Below, one piece after another: positions 8,346 through 17,350 of a DNA stretch of 64,000 nt (position 1 is its first letter; the number at the start of each line of letters is the position of its first letter). The stretch is taken from NCBI RefSeq assembly GCF_009649175.1, contig NZ_WJPO01000004.1, forward strand, positions 103,504-167,503. Direction: 5' to 3'. Under the pieces are notes generated by a model. It did not search any database, was not told where the DNA came from, and saw only the letters and a list, made by a program, of their open reading frames with translations. Origin of the DNA: Rhodovulum strictum. GTDB taxonomy: Bacteria; Pseudomonadota; Alphaproteobacteria; Rhodobacterales; Rhodobacteraceae. The position numbers and the translations under genes are program-made.

Positions 8346-9449
8346 ATGATCAAGGATCACTGTCAGGAGCCGCGCGCCAGCGCCCCGCGGACCGTCATTT
8401 CGGTCGATGCGATGGGTGGGGATCGCGGCCCCTCTGCTGTCGTCGCCGGCCTGGTCAAGGCCGCGACCAAGAACCCCGAGATCCGCTTCATCCTGCATGG
8501 CCGGCGGGGTGAGCTTGAACCGTTGCTCGCGCGCAAGCGCGTTCTCGAAGGCCGGGTCGAAATCCGCGACGCTGCCGATGTGGTGACGATGGAGGCCAAG
8601 CCCAGCCAGGTCATGCGCCATGGCCAGGCGACCTCGATGTGGTCGGCCATCGACAGCGTGCGCAATGGCGAGGCGCCGGTCTGTGTCTCCTGCGGCAATA
8701 CCGGCGCGCTGATGCTGTTGTCGATCATGCGGCTGCGCAAGCTGCCCGGCGTGAACCGGCCTGCCATTGCCTGTCTGTGGCCCTCGCGCAATCCGCAGGG
8801 GTTCAACGTGATGCTGGATGTCGGCGCCGATGTCCGTGCCGACGAACATGACCTGCTGCAATACGCGCTGATGGGCTCGTCCTATGCGCGCAACGGGTTG
8901 GGGCTGGTGCGGCCACGGGTCGGCATCCTGAATGTCGGCACCGAGGAGAACAAGGGCCGGGCCGAGCTCAAAGCCGCCCATGACCTGATCGAAGCCGCGA
9001 CCGAGGCCGGGCAGTTCGACTTCGTGGGCTTCGTCGAGGGCGGCGACATCCCCTCGGACCATGTCGATGTGATCGTGACCGACGGCTTCACCGGCAATGT
9101 CGCGCTCAAGACCGGCGAGGGCACCGCCCGGCTGATCGGCGATTTCCTGCGCGAGGCGTTCGCCGCAACGCCCCTGTCGCGGATCGCGGCACTTCTGGCG
9201 TTGACCTCGCTCAGGCGGTTCAAGAAGCGGATCGACCCGCGCCGGGTGAATGGCGGGGTCTTCCTGGGGCTAAACGGAACGGTTGTGAAATCGCACGGCT
9301 CATCCGATGCCACCGGGGTTGCTGCGGCGGTGAAGCTGGCCTGGGAACTGGCGCAATCGGGCTTTACCGAACGGCTTGCGGCCCGGGTGGCAACCGCCTC
9401 TGGGCCAGCGCCCGAGGCATTCAGGGACGTGGCCGGAGGCGAGCGGTAA
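8346..9449 (+). CDS. plsX: phosphate acyltransferase PlsX
   Basis: Converts acyl-ACP and phosphate to acyl-phosphate, the substrate of PlsY in membrane phospholipid synthesis. The 367-residue product has the N-terminal ISVDAMGGDRGP motif, SCGNTGALM, NVGTEENKG, DGFTGNVALKTGEGTA and the C-terminal GLNGTVVKSHGSSD motif. The ATG at 8346 gives the standard length; the ribosome site is weak, and the gene is only 31 bases behind rpmF, so translational coupling is plausible. Followed by fabH after two bases. Confidence 0.96.
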   Translation: MIKDHCQEPRASAPRTVISVDAMGGDRGPSAVVAGLVKAATKNPEIRFILHGRRGELEPLLARKRVLEGRVEIRDAADVVTMEAKPSQVMRHGQATSMWSAIDSVRNGEAPVCVSCGNTGALMLLSIMRLRKLPGVNRPAIACLWPSRNPQGFNVMLDVGADVRADEHDLLQYALMGSSYARNGLGLVRPRVGILNVGTEENKGRAELKAAHDLIEAATEAGQFDFVGFVEGGDIPSDHVDVIVTDGFTGNVALKTGEGTARLIGDFLREAFAATPLSRIAALLALTSLRRFKKRIDPRRVNGGVFLGLNGTVVKSHGSSDATGVAAAVKLAWELAQSGFTERLAARVATASGPAPEAFRDVAGGER

Positions 9450-9451
9450 TC

Positions 9452-10423
9452 ATGGTGACACGGGCCATTGTCAGGGGTGTCGGGCATTACCTGCCCGCGC
9501 GCGTGGTCGAGAATGCCGAGTTCGAGGCCAGTCTCGACACCTCGGACGAGTGGATTCGCAGCCGCTCGGGGATCGAGCGGCGCCATTTCGCCGCCGAGAC
9601 CGAGACGACCTCGGACATGGCGATCCGCGCGGCACGCGCGGCGCTGGCGGATGCGGGGCTGGCCCCCGACGAGGTGGACGCGATCATACTGGCGACCTCG
9701 ACCGCCGATCTGACCTTCCCCTCCGCCGCAACGATGGTGCAGGCGGGCCTCGGCATGACCCGCGGCTTTGCCTTCGATGTGCAGGCGGTCTGTGCGGGCT
9801 TCGTCTTTGCGTTGGCCAATGCGAATGCGCTGATCGCCACCGGCATGGCGCGCCGCGTGCTGGTGATCGGCGCCGAAAGCTTCAGCCGGATCCTCGACTG
9901 GACCGATCGCGGCACCTGTGTCCTGTTCGGCGATGGCGCGGGTGCGCTGCTGCTCGAGGCAGGCCAGGGCGAGGGCAATTCGGATGACCGCGGCGTGCTG
10001 GCGGTCGATCTGAATTCGGACGGGCGGCATCGCGACATCCTTTATGTCGATGGCGGCACCTCGACGGGCAGCACCGGTTATCTGCGGATGCTGGGCAAGG
10101 AAGTGTTCCGCCACGCCGTCGAAAAGCTTGCCGATACCGCCCATGCGGCGCTGGAAAAGGCGGGGCTGACGGGCGCGGATGTGGACTGGCTGGTGCCGCA
10201 TCAGGCCAATCTGCGGATCATCAAGGCCACCGCGCAGCGCATGCAACTGCCGATGGATCGGGTGATCGTCACCGTGCAGGACCACGGTAACACCTCGGCC
10301 GCCTCGATTCCGCTGGCGCTGTCGGTCGGCAAGGCGCAGGGCCGGATCCAGCCGGGCCAGCTTGTCGTGATCGAGGCGATCGGCGGCGGGCTCGCCTGGG
10401 GGGCGGTGGTTTTGCGCTGGTAA
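9452..10423 (+). CDS. fabH: beta-ketoacyl-ACP synthase III (FabH)
   Basis: Initiates fatty acid elongation by condensing acetyl-CoA with malonyl-ACP. The 323-residue protein shows the complete catalytic triad: Cys114 (VQAVCAGF), His250 ([10 protein letters not shown]) and Asn280 (DHGNTSAAS). The thiolase fold motifs SDEWI and [12 protein letters not shown] are present. The start lies two bases after the plsX stop, consistent with one transcript. Confidence 0.97.
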   Translation: MVTRAIVRGVGHYLPARVVENAEFEASLDTSDEWIRSRSGIERRHFAAETETTSDMAIRAARAALADAGLAPDEVDAIILATSTADLTFPSAATMVQAGLGMTRGFAFDVQAVCAGFVFALANANALIATGMARRVLVIGAESFSRILDWTDRGTCVLFGDGAGALLLEAGQGEGNSDDRGVLAVDLNSDGRHRDILYVDGGTSTGSTGYLRMLGKEVFRHAVEKLADTAHAALEKAGLTGADVDWLVPHQANLRIIKATAQRMQLPMDRVIVTVQDHGNTSAASIPLALSVGKAQGRIQPGQLVVIEAIGGGLAWGAVVLRW

Positions 10424-10459
10424 CCCGGCGTGCAAGACCCGCCGCACAAGCCGTTGTTA

Positions 10460-10489
10460 TTGACTCGGAAATCCGTTTCTCTCTAAGGT
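10460..10489 (+). promoter_or_regulatory. candidate promoter of ihfA
   Basis: TTGACT (10460-10465), 18-base spacer, TAAGGT (10484-10489), in the 107-base fabH-ihfA gap and 41 bases before the ihfA start. Confidence 0.45.
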
Positions 10490-10530
10490 TTTGCGCAGTC
10501 GGGGATTGCGGTATCACAGGAGGGGGCGCC

Positions 10531-10842
10531 ATGTCGGGCAACACGCTGACACGTATGGATTTGACCGAGGCCGTCTTCCGCGAGGTGGGCCTGTCGCGCA
10601 ACGAATCCGCCGATCTGGTGGAAAGCGTCCTTCAGCACATGTCGGATGCGCTGGTGCGTGGCGAGACGGTCAAGATCTCGTCCTTCGGCACCTTCTCGGT
10701 GCGTGAAAAGGCCGCAAGGGTCGGCCGCAACCCCAAGACCGGCGAAGAGGTTCCTATCCTGCCGCGCCGGGTGCTGACCTTTCGGCCCTCGCATCTGATG
10801 AAGGACCGCGTCGCCGCGGGAAATGCCGAGCGGATGGACTAA
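10531..10842 (+). CDS. ihfA: integration host factor subunit alpha
   Basis: DNA-bending histone-like protein that works as a heterodimer with IhfB in recombination, replication and transcription. The 103-residue product has the IHF-alpha N-terminus ([20 protein letters not shown]), the [12 protein letters not shown] core and the arm motif [13 protein letters not shown]. Length and the location after fabH distinguish it from HU. A GGAGG ribosome site precedes the ATG. The ihfB gene is not in the window. Confidence 0.95.
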   Translation: MSGNTLTRMDLTEAVFREVGLSRNESADLVESVLQHMSDALVRGETVKISSFGTFSVREKAARVGRNPKTGEEVPILPRRVLTFRPSHLMKDRVAAGNAERMD

Positions 10843-10854
10843 GGTCCGTATTTC

Positions 10855-11904
10855 ATGGAAAAATCACCGGAAGCCTTCCGCACGATCAGCGAAGTGGCGG
10901 CGTGGCTCGACACGCCGGCGCATGTTCTGCGCTTCTGGGAAAGCCGATTTTCCCAGATCAAGCCGGTGAAACGCGCGGGCGGGCGGCGCTATTACCGCCC
11001 CGCCGACATGATGCTGCTGGGCGGGATCAAGAAGCTTCTGCACGAAGACGGGCTGACCATTCGCGGCGTGCAGAAGATCCTGCGCGAGGAGGGGGTGAAA
11101 TTCGTCTCGTCGCTGTCGCCCGCGCTAGACGAAGGCGCGGACGGGCTGCTGATCGAGGGCCAGGCGGAACCCGCCAAGACAGAGGTGGCAACCGCCCTGC
11201 CCCCAGCCGAGTCGCTTTCCGGGCCCGCGCCCGAGGCGCCGATGCAGGAAGATGCCGAATCCGAGGCAGCAGAAATCGTGCCGCTGACCCGCCGCCCCCG
11301 GCCCGAACCGGACGAGGCGATGATCCTGCCGGGGCTCGACCTGGCCGCCGCAGCACCACCGCCCGCGCCGGAACCGGCCGAGCCCGACGCGGCGGCGATC
11401 CCCAGTTTCCGCCGCCACGCCCGCCCGCCGCTGGACGCCGAACCCGCCGCTACCCTGCCGCTTGAACCCGCGCCGGCCGAGCCCGAACCGGTCTTCATGC
11501 CACAGGCAGAGCCAGAGCCCGAACCGGCGATGGCCCTTGAGGAACCCGAGGAACTGGCAGCGCCGGAACCCGTGTTCGAGCAGGCCCCTGCCTGGACAGA
11601 ACCCGAGTCCGAGGCAGAACCCGAAGAATTCACGCTCGAAGCCGAACCCGCCGCCCTTCCCGAACCGGAACCCGAGCCCGCCCCGCCGCAACCGCTGGGC
11701 ACCGCAATTGCCGCGACCGATCCCGACGATGACGACCCGGATTTTACCCCGGTCGAAACGCCGCCGCGCGCATTGATCCGCACCCCGGCGCTGCGTCAGG
11801 CGCTGGCCGCCGACCCCGATCTGGCCCGGCAGGCGCTGGCCCGGCTTTCTGCGCTTGGCGACCGGATCACCTCTGGCGGGTCCGGGACCGATCTGCGTGG
11901 TTGA
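10855..11904 (+). CDS. MerR-family regulator with long Pro/Glu-rich tail
   Basis: A 349-residue protein. Residues about 8-78 form a MerR winged helix-turn-helix ([38 protein letters not shown]). From about residue 110 to 300 it is low complexity, dominated by Pro, Glu and Ala with many EPE and EPEP repeats, and there is no recognisable effector domain. The last 45 residues are more ordered ([20 protein letters not shown]). It sits 12 bases after ihfA in the conserved ihfA-merR-tRNA-Pro order, so it is probably co-transcribed with ihfA. Target genes unknown. Confidence 0.85.
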   Translation: MEKSPEAFRTISEVAAWLDTPAHVLRFWESRFSQIKPVKRAGGRRYYRPADMMLLGGIKKLLHEDGLTIRGVQKILREEGVKFVSSLSPALDEGADGLLIEGQAEPAKTEVATALPPAESLSGPAPEAPMQEDAESEAAEIVPLTRRPRPEPDEAMILPGLDLAAAAPPPAPEPAEPDAAAIPSFRRHARPPLDAEPAATLPLEPAPAEPEPVFMPQAEPEPEPAMALEEPEELAAPEPVFEQAPAWTEPESEAEPEEFTLEAEPAALPEPEPEPAPPQPLGTAIAATDPDDDDPDFTPVETPPRALIRTPALRQALAADPDLARQALARLSALGDRITSGGSGTDLRG

Positions 11905-11920
11905 AACGGGTTTTTGCCGC

Positions 11921-11948
11921 TTGCCCCCACCGTCAGACATGCTAAGAA
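11921..11948 (+). promoter_or_regulatory. candidate promoter of tRNA-Pro
   Basis: TTGCCC (11921-11926), 16-base spacer, TAAGAA (11943-11948); the tRNA begins 12 bases downstream, about where a transcript would start. Confidence 0.4.
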
Positions 11949-11959
11949 CGCCCCCGTGT

Positions 11960-12036
11960 CGGGCTATGGCGCAGTCTGGTAGCGCGTCCGTCTGGGGGGC
12001 GGAAGGTCGCAGGTTCAAGTCCTGCTAGCCCGACCA
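11960..12036 (+). tRNA. tRNA-Pro (anticodon GGG)
   Basis: 77 bases with an encoded 3' CCA. The acceptor arm pairs CGGGCTA with TAGCCCG, the T-arm contains GGTTCAAGT, and the anticodon stem TCCGT/GCGGA encloses a CTGGGGG loop, giving anticodon GGG, which reads proline codons CCC and CCU. Confidence 0.96.
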
Positions 12037-12133
12037 AAATCACACCGCCCGCGTGCCCCTTCCGGGCCGCGGGCGGTGGTGTTTCAGGCGACTGCCCTGC
12101 ATCACGCGACGGGGCGTCAATCAGGGGGATGCG

Positions 12134-13219
12134 ATGACCGGAACCGGCGTGTTGCCCGCCCAGGAGATCCGCGCGCTGATCGACAGCGGCGCGATCGAAC
12201 TGGACGCGCCGCTGGCCGAGGGTCAGGTTCAGCCCGCCTCGCTCGATCTGCGGCTGGGCGATGTGGCCTATCGGGTGCGCGCCTCGGTACTGGCGGGGGC
12301 GGGACGCACGGTGGCCGGGCGGCTTGCGGATTTCGAGATGCACCGCATCGACCTGAAGCCCGGCGCCGTTCTGGAAAAGGGCTGCGTCTATGTCGTGCCG
12401 CTGATGGAACGGCTGCGCCTGCCCGCCGACATCCACGCCGTCGCCAATGCCAAAAGCTCGACCGGCCGGCTGGACCTTCTGACCCGCGCGATCACCGATG
12501 GCGGGGTCGAGTTCGACCGCATCCGCGCAGGCTATGACGGCCCGCTCTACGCCGAGATCTGCCCCCGCTCCTTCTCGGTGCTGGTCCGGCCGGGCCAGCG
12601 GCTGAACCAGATCCGCTTTCGCCGCGGGCAGGCCGTGCTGCGCGATCCGGAACTGCGCGCGCTGCATGACGCGGTCGGGCTGGTGGCAGGCGGACCGGCG
12701 GTGATTTCCGAGGGGCTGGGTTTTTCGGTCGGTCTGGAGCCCGACAATGGCGATCTGGTCGGCTATCGCGCCAAGCCCCATGCCGATGTGATCGACCTGG
12801 ACCGGATCGGCGGCCATGACCCGGCCGAGTTCTGGGAGGAGATCCGCACCGACAAGGGCCGGATCATCCTCGACCCTGGCGCCTTCTACATCCTTGTCAG
12901 CCGCGAGTCGGTGCATATCCCGCCCGATTACGCCGCCGAGATGGCGCCCTATCTGGCCATGGTGGGCGAGTTCCGCGTGCATTACGCCGGTTTCTTCGAT
13001 CCCGGCTTCGGCCATGACGCGGCAGGCGGCACCGGCTCGAAAGGCGTGCTCGAGGTGCGCTGCCACGAGGTTCCCTTCGTGCTGGAACACGGGCAGGTCG
13101 TGGGGCGGCTGGTCTATGAACGCATGGCCGCGCGGCCCGAAACGCTTTACGGGGCGGGGATCGCGTCGAATTACCAGGGCCAGGGGCTGAAGCTGTCCAA
13201 GCATTTCCGCGCGCCCTGA
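12134..13219 (+). CDS. dcd: dCTP deaminase, long two-domain form
   Basis: Deaminates dCTP to dUTP for thymidylate synthesis. At 361 residues it is nearly twice the Escherichia coli Dcd and appears to be two dUTPase-like domains in tandem: the first (about 1-185) has QPASLDLRLGD, NAKSSTGRLDL and GGVEFDRI; the second (about 186-361) has LDPGAFYILVSRESVHIP and VHYAGFFDPGFG. This fused form is usual in Rhodobacterales. The ATG at 12134 follows AGGGGGAT and gives a clean N-terminus. It converges on the LysR gene with five bases between. Confidence 0.92.
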   Translation: MTGTGVLPAQEIRALIDSGAIELDAPLAEGQVQPASLDLRLGDVAYRVRASVLAGAGRTVAGRLADFEMHRIDLKPGAVLEKGCVYVVPLMERLRLPADIHAVANAKSSTGRLDLLTRAITDGGVEFDRIRAGYDGPLYAEICPRSFSVLVRPGQRLNQIRFRRGQAVLRDPELRALHDAVGLVAGGPAVISEGLGFSVGLEPDNGDLVGYRAKPHADVIDLDRIGGHDPAEFWEEIRTDKGRIILDPGAFYILVSRESVHIPPDYAAEMAPYLAMVGEFRVHYAGFFDPGFGHDAAGGTGSKGVLEVRCHEVPFVLEHGQVVGRLVYERMAARPETLYGAGIASNYQGQGLKLSKHFRAP

Positions 13220-13224
13220 GCGGC

Positions 13225-14193
13225 CTACAGCACCCGCAGATCCGCGCGCAGCCAGGGCAGGCGCGCCGCCGCCGCCTCGACCACCGCGGCACGCAGCAGC
13301 GGGCGCAGCCGGTCCGCCATCCGCCCCGGCATGTCGCCCAGCACCCCCGCCCGCGCGATCAGCGCGATCCGGCGCGACAGTGGCGCCAGCGGCAGCGGCA
13401 GCACCTCGACCGCATCCAGAAACCGGCTTGCGTGCAACAGCCCCAGCGGTGTCAGGATCGTCCAGCCCGCCCCGCCCGCGACCATGGCAAGGATCGCGTT
13501 ATAGCTGTCCAGCTCGAACCGGCAGGGCGGGTGCAGCGCCTCGGCGGCCAGATGCGTGGCGATCTGGCGGCCCATCTGGTGGCGCTGGGTGTAATGCACC
13601 AGCGGCAGCGCCCTCAGCTGGGCAAGCGTATCACCCCCGGCCGTCACGGCACCGCGCGGCGCGGCGACCACAAAGGGCTCGACCAGCAGCGGATGCAGTT
13701 CCATCCAGCCCGCCGCCTGCCCCGGATCGGCCGCCACCACCATGTCAAGCGCGCGGTCATCCAGCAGCCCCAGAAGCCGGTGGCTTGGCCCGGTCTCAAG
13801 CTGGAACCGCGAGCGGGTAAGCTCCCCCGCCATCTCGGATAACAGCCGCGGCGTCACATCGGCCTCGAAATCCTCGATCATGCCCAGCCGCATCAGCGCC
13901 AGCCCCGACAGATCGCGCGCTGCAATCTCGGCGCGGGCCTGATCGGCCTCGGCCAGCATCGCGCGCGCCCGGCGCAGGAACAGCATGCCCGCCGGGGTCG
14001 GCACCAGCGGCCGGGCGCCCCGGTCCAGAAGCGGCGCCCCCAGCGCGGTTTCCAGCGCTGCAAGCTGCTGCGACACCGCCGAAACACTGGCCCCCAGCCG
14101 CCGTGCCGCGGCCGACAGCGTGCCTTCCTCGGCGGCGGCAACGAAGATCTCTGCGCCCCAAAGCGTGATCCGGCCGGGCGGGTTCTGGGCCAT
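13225..14193 (-). CDS. LysR-family transcriptional regulator
   Basis: A 322-residue protein with an N-terminal LysR helix-turn-helix (about residues 10-70: EIFVAAAEEGTLSAAARRLG, ASVSAVSQQLAALE, PAGMLFLRRAR) and a C-terminal periplasmic-binding-like effector domain. It is divergent from the class III aminotransferase gene, so that gene is the likely target, as is common for LysR proteins. The inducer is not apparent. Confidence 0.88.
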   Translation of the reverse strand: MAQNPPGRITLWGAEIFVAAAEEGTLSAAARRLGASVSAVSQQLAALETALGAPLLDRGARPLVPTPAGMLFLRRARAMLAEADQARAEIAARDLSGLALMRLGMIEDFEADVTPRLLSEMAGELTRSRFQLETGPSHRLLGLLDDRALDMVVAADPGQAAGWMELHPLLVEPFVVAAPRGAVTAGGDTLAQLRALPLVHYTQRHQMGRQIATHLAAEALHPPCRFELDSYNAILAMVAGGAGWTILTPLGLLHASRFLDAVEVLPLPLAPLSRRIALIARAGVLGDMPGRMADRLRPLLRAAVVEAAAARLPWLRADLRVL

Positions 14194-14313
14194 TGTCGCG
14201 GTCCCCCTGGTTCGGCGCCGACGCTACGGCGCGGGGGGCGCACAGGCAACGCGCGATTGCACCCGGCCGGGGGCGGCGATAGCGTCGGCGCGACATTGCC
14301 GAAGGATCTGCCC

Positions 14314-15687
14314 ATGCCCGACACCGCCGCCAACAGCTGGGACGCCCGCGCCGGGGCGCATATGCTTTACGGTTTCACCGACCTGCCCTCGGTGCAGGCA
14401 CGCGGCGCGGTCGTGCTGACCCATGGCGAGGGGCCCTATGTCGTGGATGTCGCGGGGCGGCGCTATCTGGACGCCAATTCCGGGCTCTGGAACATGGTCG
14501 CGGGCTTCGATCACCCCGGCCTCGCCGCCGCGGCCAAGGCGCAATATGACCGCTTTCCGGGCTATCACGCCTTTTTCGGGCGGGTATCGGACCAGACCGT
14601 GATGCTCAGCGAAAAGCTGATCGAGGTCTCGCCCTTCGCCCGCGGCAAGGTGTTCTATACCAATTCGGGCTCCGAGGCGAACGATACGCTGGTCAAGATG
14701 CTGTGGTTCCTGGCCCGTGCCGAGGGCCAGCCCGAGCGGCGCAAGATCCTGACGCGCTGGAACGGCTATCACGGGGTCACGGTCGCCGCTGCCTCGATGA
14801 CGGGCAAGGCGTATAACGCGCTGTTCGGCCTGCCCCTGCCCGGTTTCATCCACCTGACCTGCCCGCATTACTGGCGCGAGGGGCGGCCCGATGAAACCGA
14901 GGCCGCCTTTACCGCCCGGCTGGCGGCCGAACTGGATGAGGTCATTGCGCGCGAGGGGGCCGAGACCATCGCGGGCTTCTTTGCCGAGCCGGTGATCGGC
15001 GCGGGCGGCGTGATCCCGCCATCAGCGGGCTATTTCCAGGCAATCCAGCCGATCCTGAAACGCCACAACATCCCCCTGATCGCGGACGAGGTGATCTGCG
15101 GCTTCGGCCGGACGGGCGCGGTCTGGGGCTGCCAGAGCTACGATTTCATCCCCGATGCGATCATCAGTTCCAAGGCGCTGACGGCGGGCTATTTCCCGAT
15201 GGGCGCCGTGATCCTTGGCCCAGATCTGTCCGACCGCTTGCAGGCGGCCGCCGAGGCGGTCGAGGAATTTCCGCATGGCTTCACCGCCTCGGGCCATCCG
15301 GTCGGCTGCGCCATCGCGCTGAAGGCGATCGACGTGATCCTGAACGAGGGGCTTCTGGACAATGTCCGCGCCCTGACCCCGCGCTTCGAGGCGGGGCTGA
15401 GCCGGCTGGCCGAACATCCCCATATCGGCGAATGGCGCGGCAAGGGATTGATGGGGGCGCTGGAAGCGGTGGCCGACAAGCCGACGAAGACGCCCTTCCC
15501 TTCGACGCTGTCGGTCAGCGAACGCATCGCCAATACCTGCACCGATCACGGGCTGATCTGCCGCCCGCTGGGCCAGTCCATCGTGCTCTGCCCGCCCTTC
15601 ATCCTGACCGAGGCGCAGATGGACGAGATGTTCGACAAGCTCGAAGCCGCGCTGACCCGCGTCTTTTCCGAGATCGGCGCGGGCTGA
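14314..15687 (+). CDS. class III (omega) aminotransferase, PLP-dependent
   Basis: A 457-residue fold-type I aminotransferase. Seen are NSGSEANDTLVK (cofactor phosphate contact), RWNGYHGVTVAAASMTG, LIADEVICGFGRTG with the Asp that contacts the pyridine nitrogen, and ISSKALTAGYFPMGA holding the Schiff-base lysine. The pattern resembles omega-aminotransferases acting on pyruvate and terminal amines (taurine, beta-alanine or putrescine type), but the substrate cannot be chosen from sequence. ATG 14314 has a GAAGGAT ribosome site. Divergent from a LysR regulator. Confidence 0.85.
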   Translation: MPDTAANSWDARAGAHMLYGFTDLPSVQARGAVVLTHGEGPYVVDVAGRRYLDANSGLWNMVAGFDHPGLAAAAKAQYDRFPGYHAFFGRVSDQTVMLSEKLIEVSPFARGKVFYTNSGSEANDTLVKMLWFLARAEGQPERRKILTRWNGYHGVTVAAASMTGKAYNALFGLPLPGFIHLTCPHYWREGRPDETEAAFTARLAAELDEVIAREGAETIAGFFAEPVIGAGGVIPPSAGYFQAIQPILKRHNIPLIADEVICGFGRTGAVWGCQSYDFIPDAIISSKALTAGYFPMGAVILGPDLSDRLQAAAEAVEEFPHGFTASGHPVGCAIALKAIDVILNEGLLDNVRALTPRFEAGLSRLAEHPHIGEWRGKGLMGALEAVADKPTKTPFPSTLSVSERIANTCTDHGLICRPLGQSIVLCPPFILTEAQMDEMFDKLEAALTRVFSEIGAG

Positions 15688-15697
15688 TCCGGGCAGC

Positions 15698-15889
15698 CTA
15701 GAAGCGGCCGATCCGCCTGGCCAGCCGCGTCGCCTGACGCGCGCGCTTCGCCGTTTCGCGCGCCTGTGCCTGCGCCCGCGGGTCGGGATCGGCCCCCGTC
15801 GACACGCGCGCGGCCGCGTCGATGCCCTTGTGCATCAGCTTCCGCATCAGGATGCGGGTGGCCATGGCGATCAACCGGTCGGTTTTCAT
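15698..15889 (-). CDS. small conserved basic protein downstream of scpB
   Basis: A 63-residue, strongly basic protein (MKTDRLIAMATRILMRKLMHKG at the start, then many Arg and Lys). Its ATG at 15889 is 16 bases after the scpB stop behind a GACAGG site, so it likely belongs to the scpA-scpB transcript. No domain is recognised; the amphipathic basic N-terminus could bind membrane or nucleic acid. A similar small ORF after scpB is, as I recall, common in this order. Confidence 0.6.
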   Translation of the reverse strand: MKTDRLIAMATRILMRKLMHKGIDAAARVSTGADPDPRAQAQARETAKRARQATRLARRIGRF

Positions 15890-15905
15890 CCTGTCGTCTT
15901 CCCCG

Positions 15906-16550
15906 TCAGCTTTCGTCCTCGAACATGTCGCCCTGCCGGCCCTCGTCGGCATCCTCGTCCGTCTCGGTGCCGGGCATCGGGCGGCTGTCCAGCAGCCCCG
16001 CAGAGCGCAGTTCCTTGAGCCCGGGCAGGTCGCGCGCGCTTTCCAGCCCGAAATGGTCAAGGAATTCCTCGGTCACGACATAGGTGACGGGACGTCCCGG
16101 CGTCATCCGCCGCCGACCGAAGCGGATCCAGTCCAGTTCCAGCAACTGGTCGACCGTGCCCCGGCTGACCGAGACGCCGCGAATTTCCTCGATCTCGGCA
16201 CGCGTCACCGGCTGGTGATAGGCGATGATCGCCAGCGTCTCGATCGCGGCGCGGCTGAGCTTGCGCAGCTCGACCGTCTCCTTCTGCATCAGGAATCCCA
16301 GATCTGGCGCGGTGCGAAACGCCCACCCCTCGCCCACGCGCACCAGTCGCACGCCGCGCCCTTCATAGCGGCGGGCAAGATGGGCAAGGGCGGCGGCGGC
16401 ATCACAGCCATGCGGCATCCGGGCGTTCAGTTCGGCCACGCGCAGCGGCTCGGCCGAGGCGAACAGGATCGCCTCGACCATGCGCTCCTGCTCGCCGATG
16501 GGCGGCGCCTCGAAAAGGCTTTCCTCCTGCTCGGGCGGGGTCCGGGTCAT
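15906..16550 (-). CDS. scpB: segregation and condensation protein B
   Basis: Accessory subunit of the Smc-ScpA-ScpB condensin, built of two winged helices. The 214-residue product has the ScpB core RAAIETLAIIAYHQPVTRAE followed by IEEIRGVSVSRGTVDQLLEL and GRPVTYVVTEEFLDHFGL. It overlaps scpA by four bases (ATGA), indicating coupling. The acidic C-terminal tail (TETDEDADEG) is extra to the fold. Confidence 0.95.
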   Translation of the reverse strand: MTRTPPEQEESLFEAPPIGEQERMVEAILFASAEPLRVAELNARMPHGCDAAAALAHLARRYEGRGVRLVRVGEGWAFRTAPDLGFLMQKETVELRKLSRAAIETLAIIAYHQPVTRAEIEEIRGVSVSRGTVDQLLELDWIRFGRRRMTPGRPVTYVVTEEFLDHFGLESARDLPGLKELRSAGLLDSRPMPGTETDEDADEGRQGDMFEDES

Positions 16551-17350
16551 GCGCGGGGTTTCCGCCGGATATGGATGGGCGCAAAGGTGTCGGACTGTCG
16601 GATCTCGATCTGGCCCTGTTTGGCCAGTTCAAGGCTGGCGGCGAAATGCGCCGCGGTGGCGGTGCGGCGGCGCACGGGGTCGGTCTGCCAGCCCTCGGGC
16701 AGCCAGCTTGACAGATCGATCCATTCGCCCGCATAGCCCAGCAGCCCGCGCATCCGCTCCAGCGCCTCTTCCATCGTGTAAAGCGCATCGCGATCAAGGA
16801 CATAGGGACGAAACTCGTCCTTGGTGCGGATCCTTGCATAGGCCTGCATCAGATCCAGAAGCGTTGCGGTATACTGCACCCGGCGCACCCGCTGCACATC
16901 CTCTGGGATGCCGCGCACGAAGAAGTCGCGCCCCTTCTGGTCACGCCCCAGAAGCCGCGCCGCCACCGCCCGCATCGCTTCGAGCCGTTCAAGCTGGAAC
17001 GCCAGATGCGCGGCCAGATCCTCGCCCGAGGGCCCCTCGTCGGTGGGATCGGGCGGCAGCAGCAGGCGCGACTTGAGATAGGCAAGCCAGGCCGCCATCA
17101 CCAGGTAATCGGCCGCAAGCTCGATGCGCAGCGTCCGGGCCTGTTCGACAAAGGCCAGGTATTGCTCGGCCAGATGCAGCACCGAGATGCGGCGCAGGTC
17201 GACCTTCTGGCTGCGGGCCAGCGTCAGCAGCATGTCAAGCGGCCCCTCGAAGCCCTCGACATCCACGATCAGCGCCTCGGCAGCAAGCCGCGCGGCCACC
17301 GGGTCCCGCGCGGGGCCCTCGGTGAAACTGTCGGCCCCCTGTTCAGGCAT
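16547..17350 (-). CDS. scpA: segregation and condensation protein A
   Basis: Kleisin subunit of the condensin, 267 residues from ATG 17350; an in-frame ATG at 17377 is possible but would overlap nagZ further and lacks as good a ribosome site. The N-terminal FEGPLDMLLTLARSQKVDL motif and DYLVMAAWLAYLKSRLLLP are diagnostic. A C-terminal winged helix ends the protein (AAHFAASLELAKQGQIEIRQ). It overlaps nagZ upstream and scpB downstream, so the block is one operon. Confidence 0.94.
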   Translation of the reverse strand: MPEQGADSFTEGPARDPVAARLAAEALIVDVEGFEGPLDMLLTLARSQKVDLRRISVLHLAEQYLAFVEQARTLRIELAADYLVMAAWLAYLKSRLLLPPDPTDEGPSGEDLAAHLAFQLERLEAMRAVAARLLGRDQKGRDFFVRGIPEDVQRVRRVQYTATLLDLMQAYARIRTKDEFRPYVLDRDALYTMEEALERMRGLLGYAGEWIDLSSWLPEGWQTDPVRRRTATAAHFAASLELAKQGQIEIRQSDTFAPIHIRRKPRA

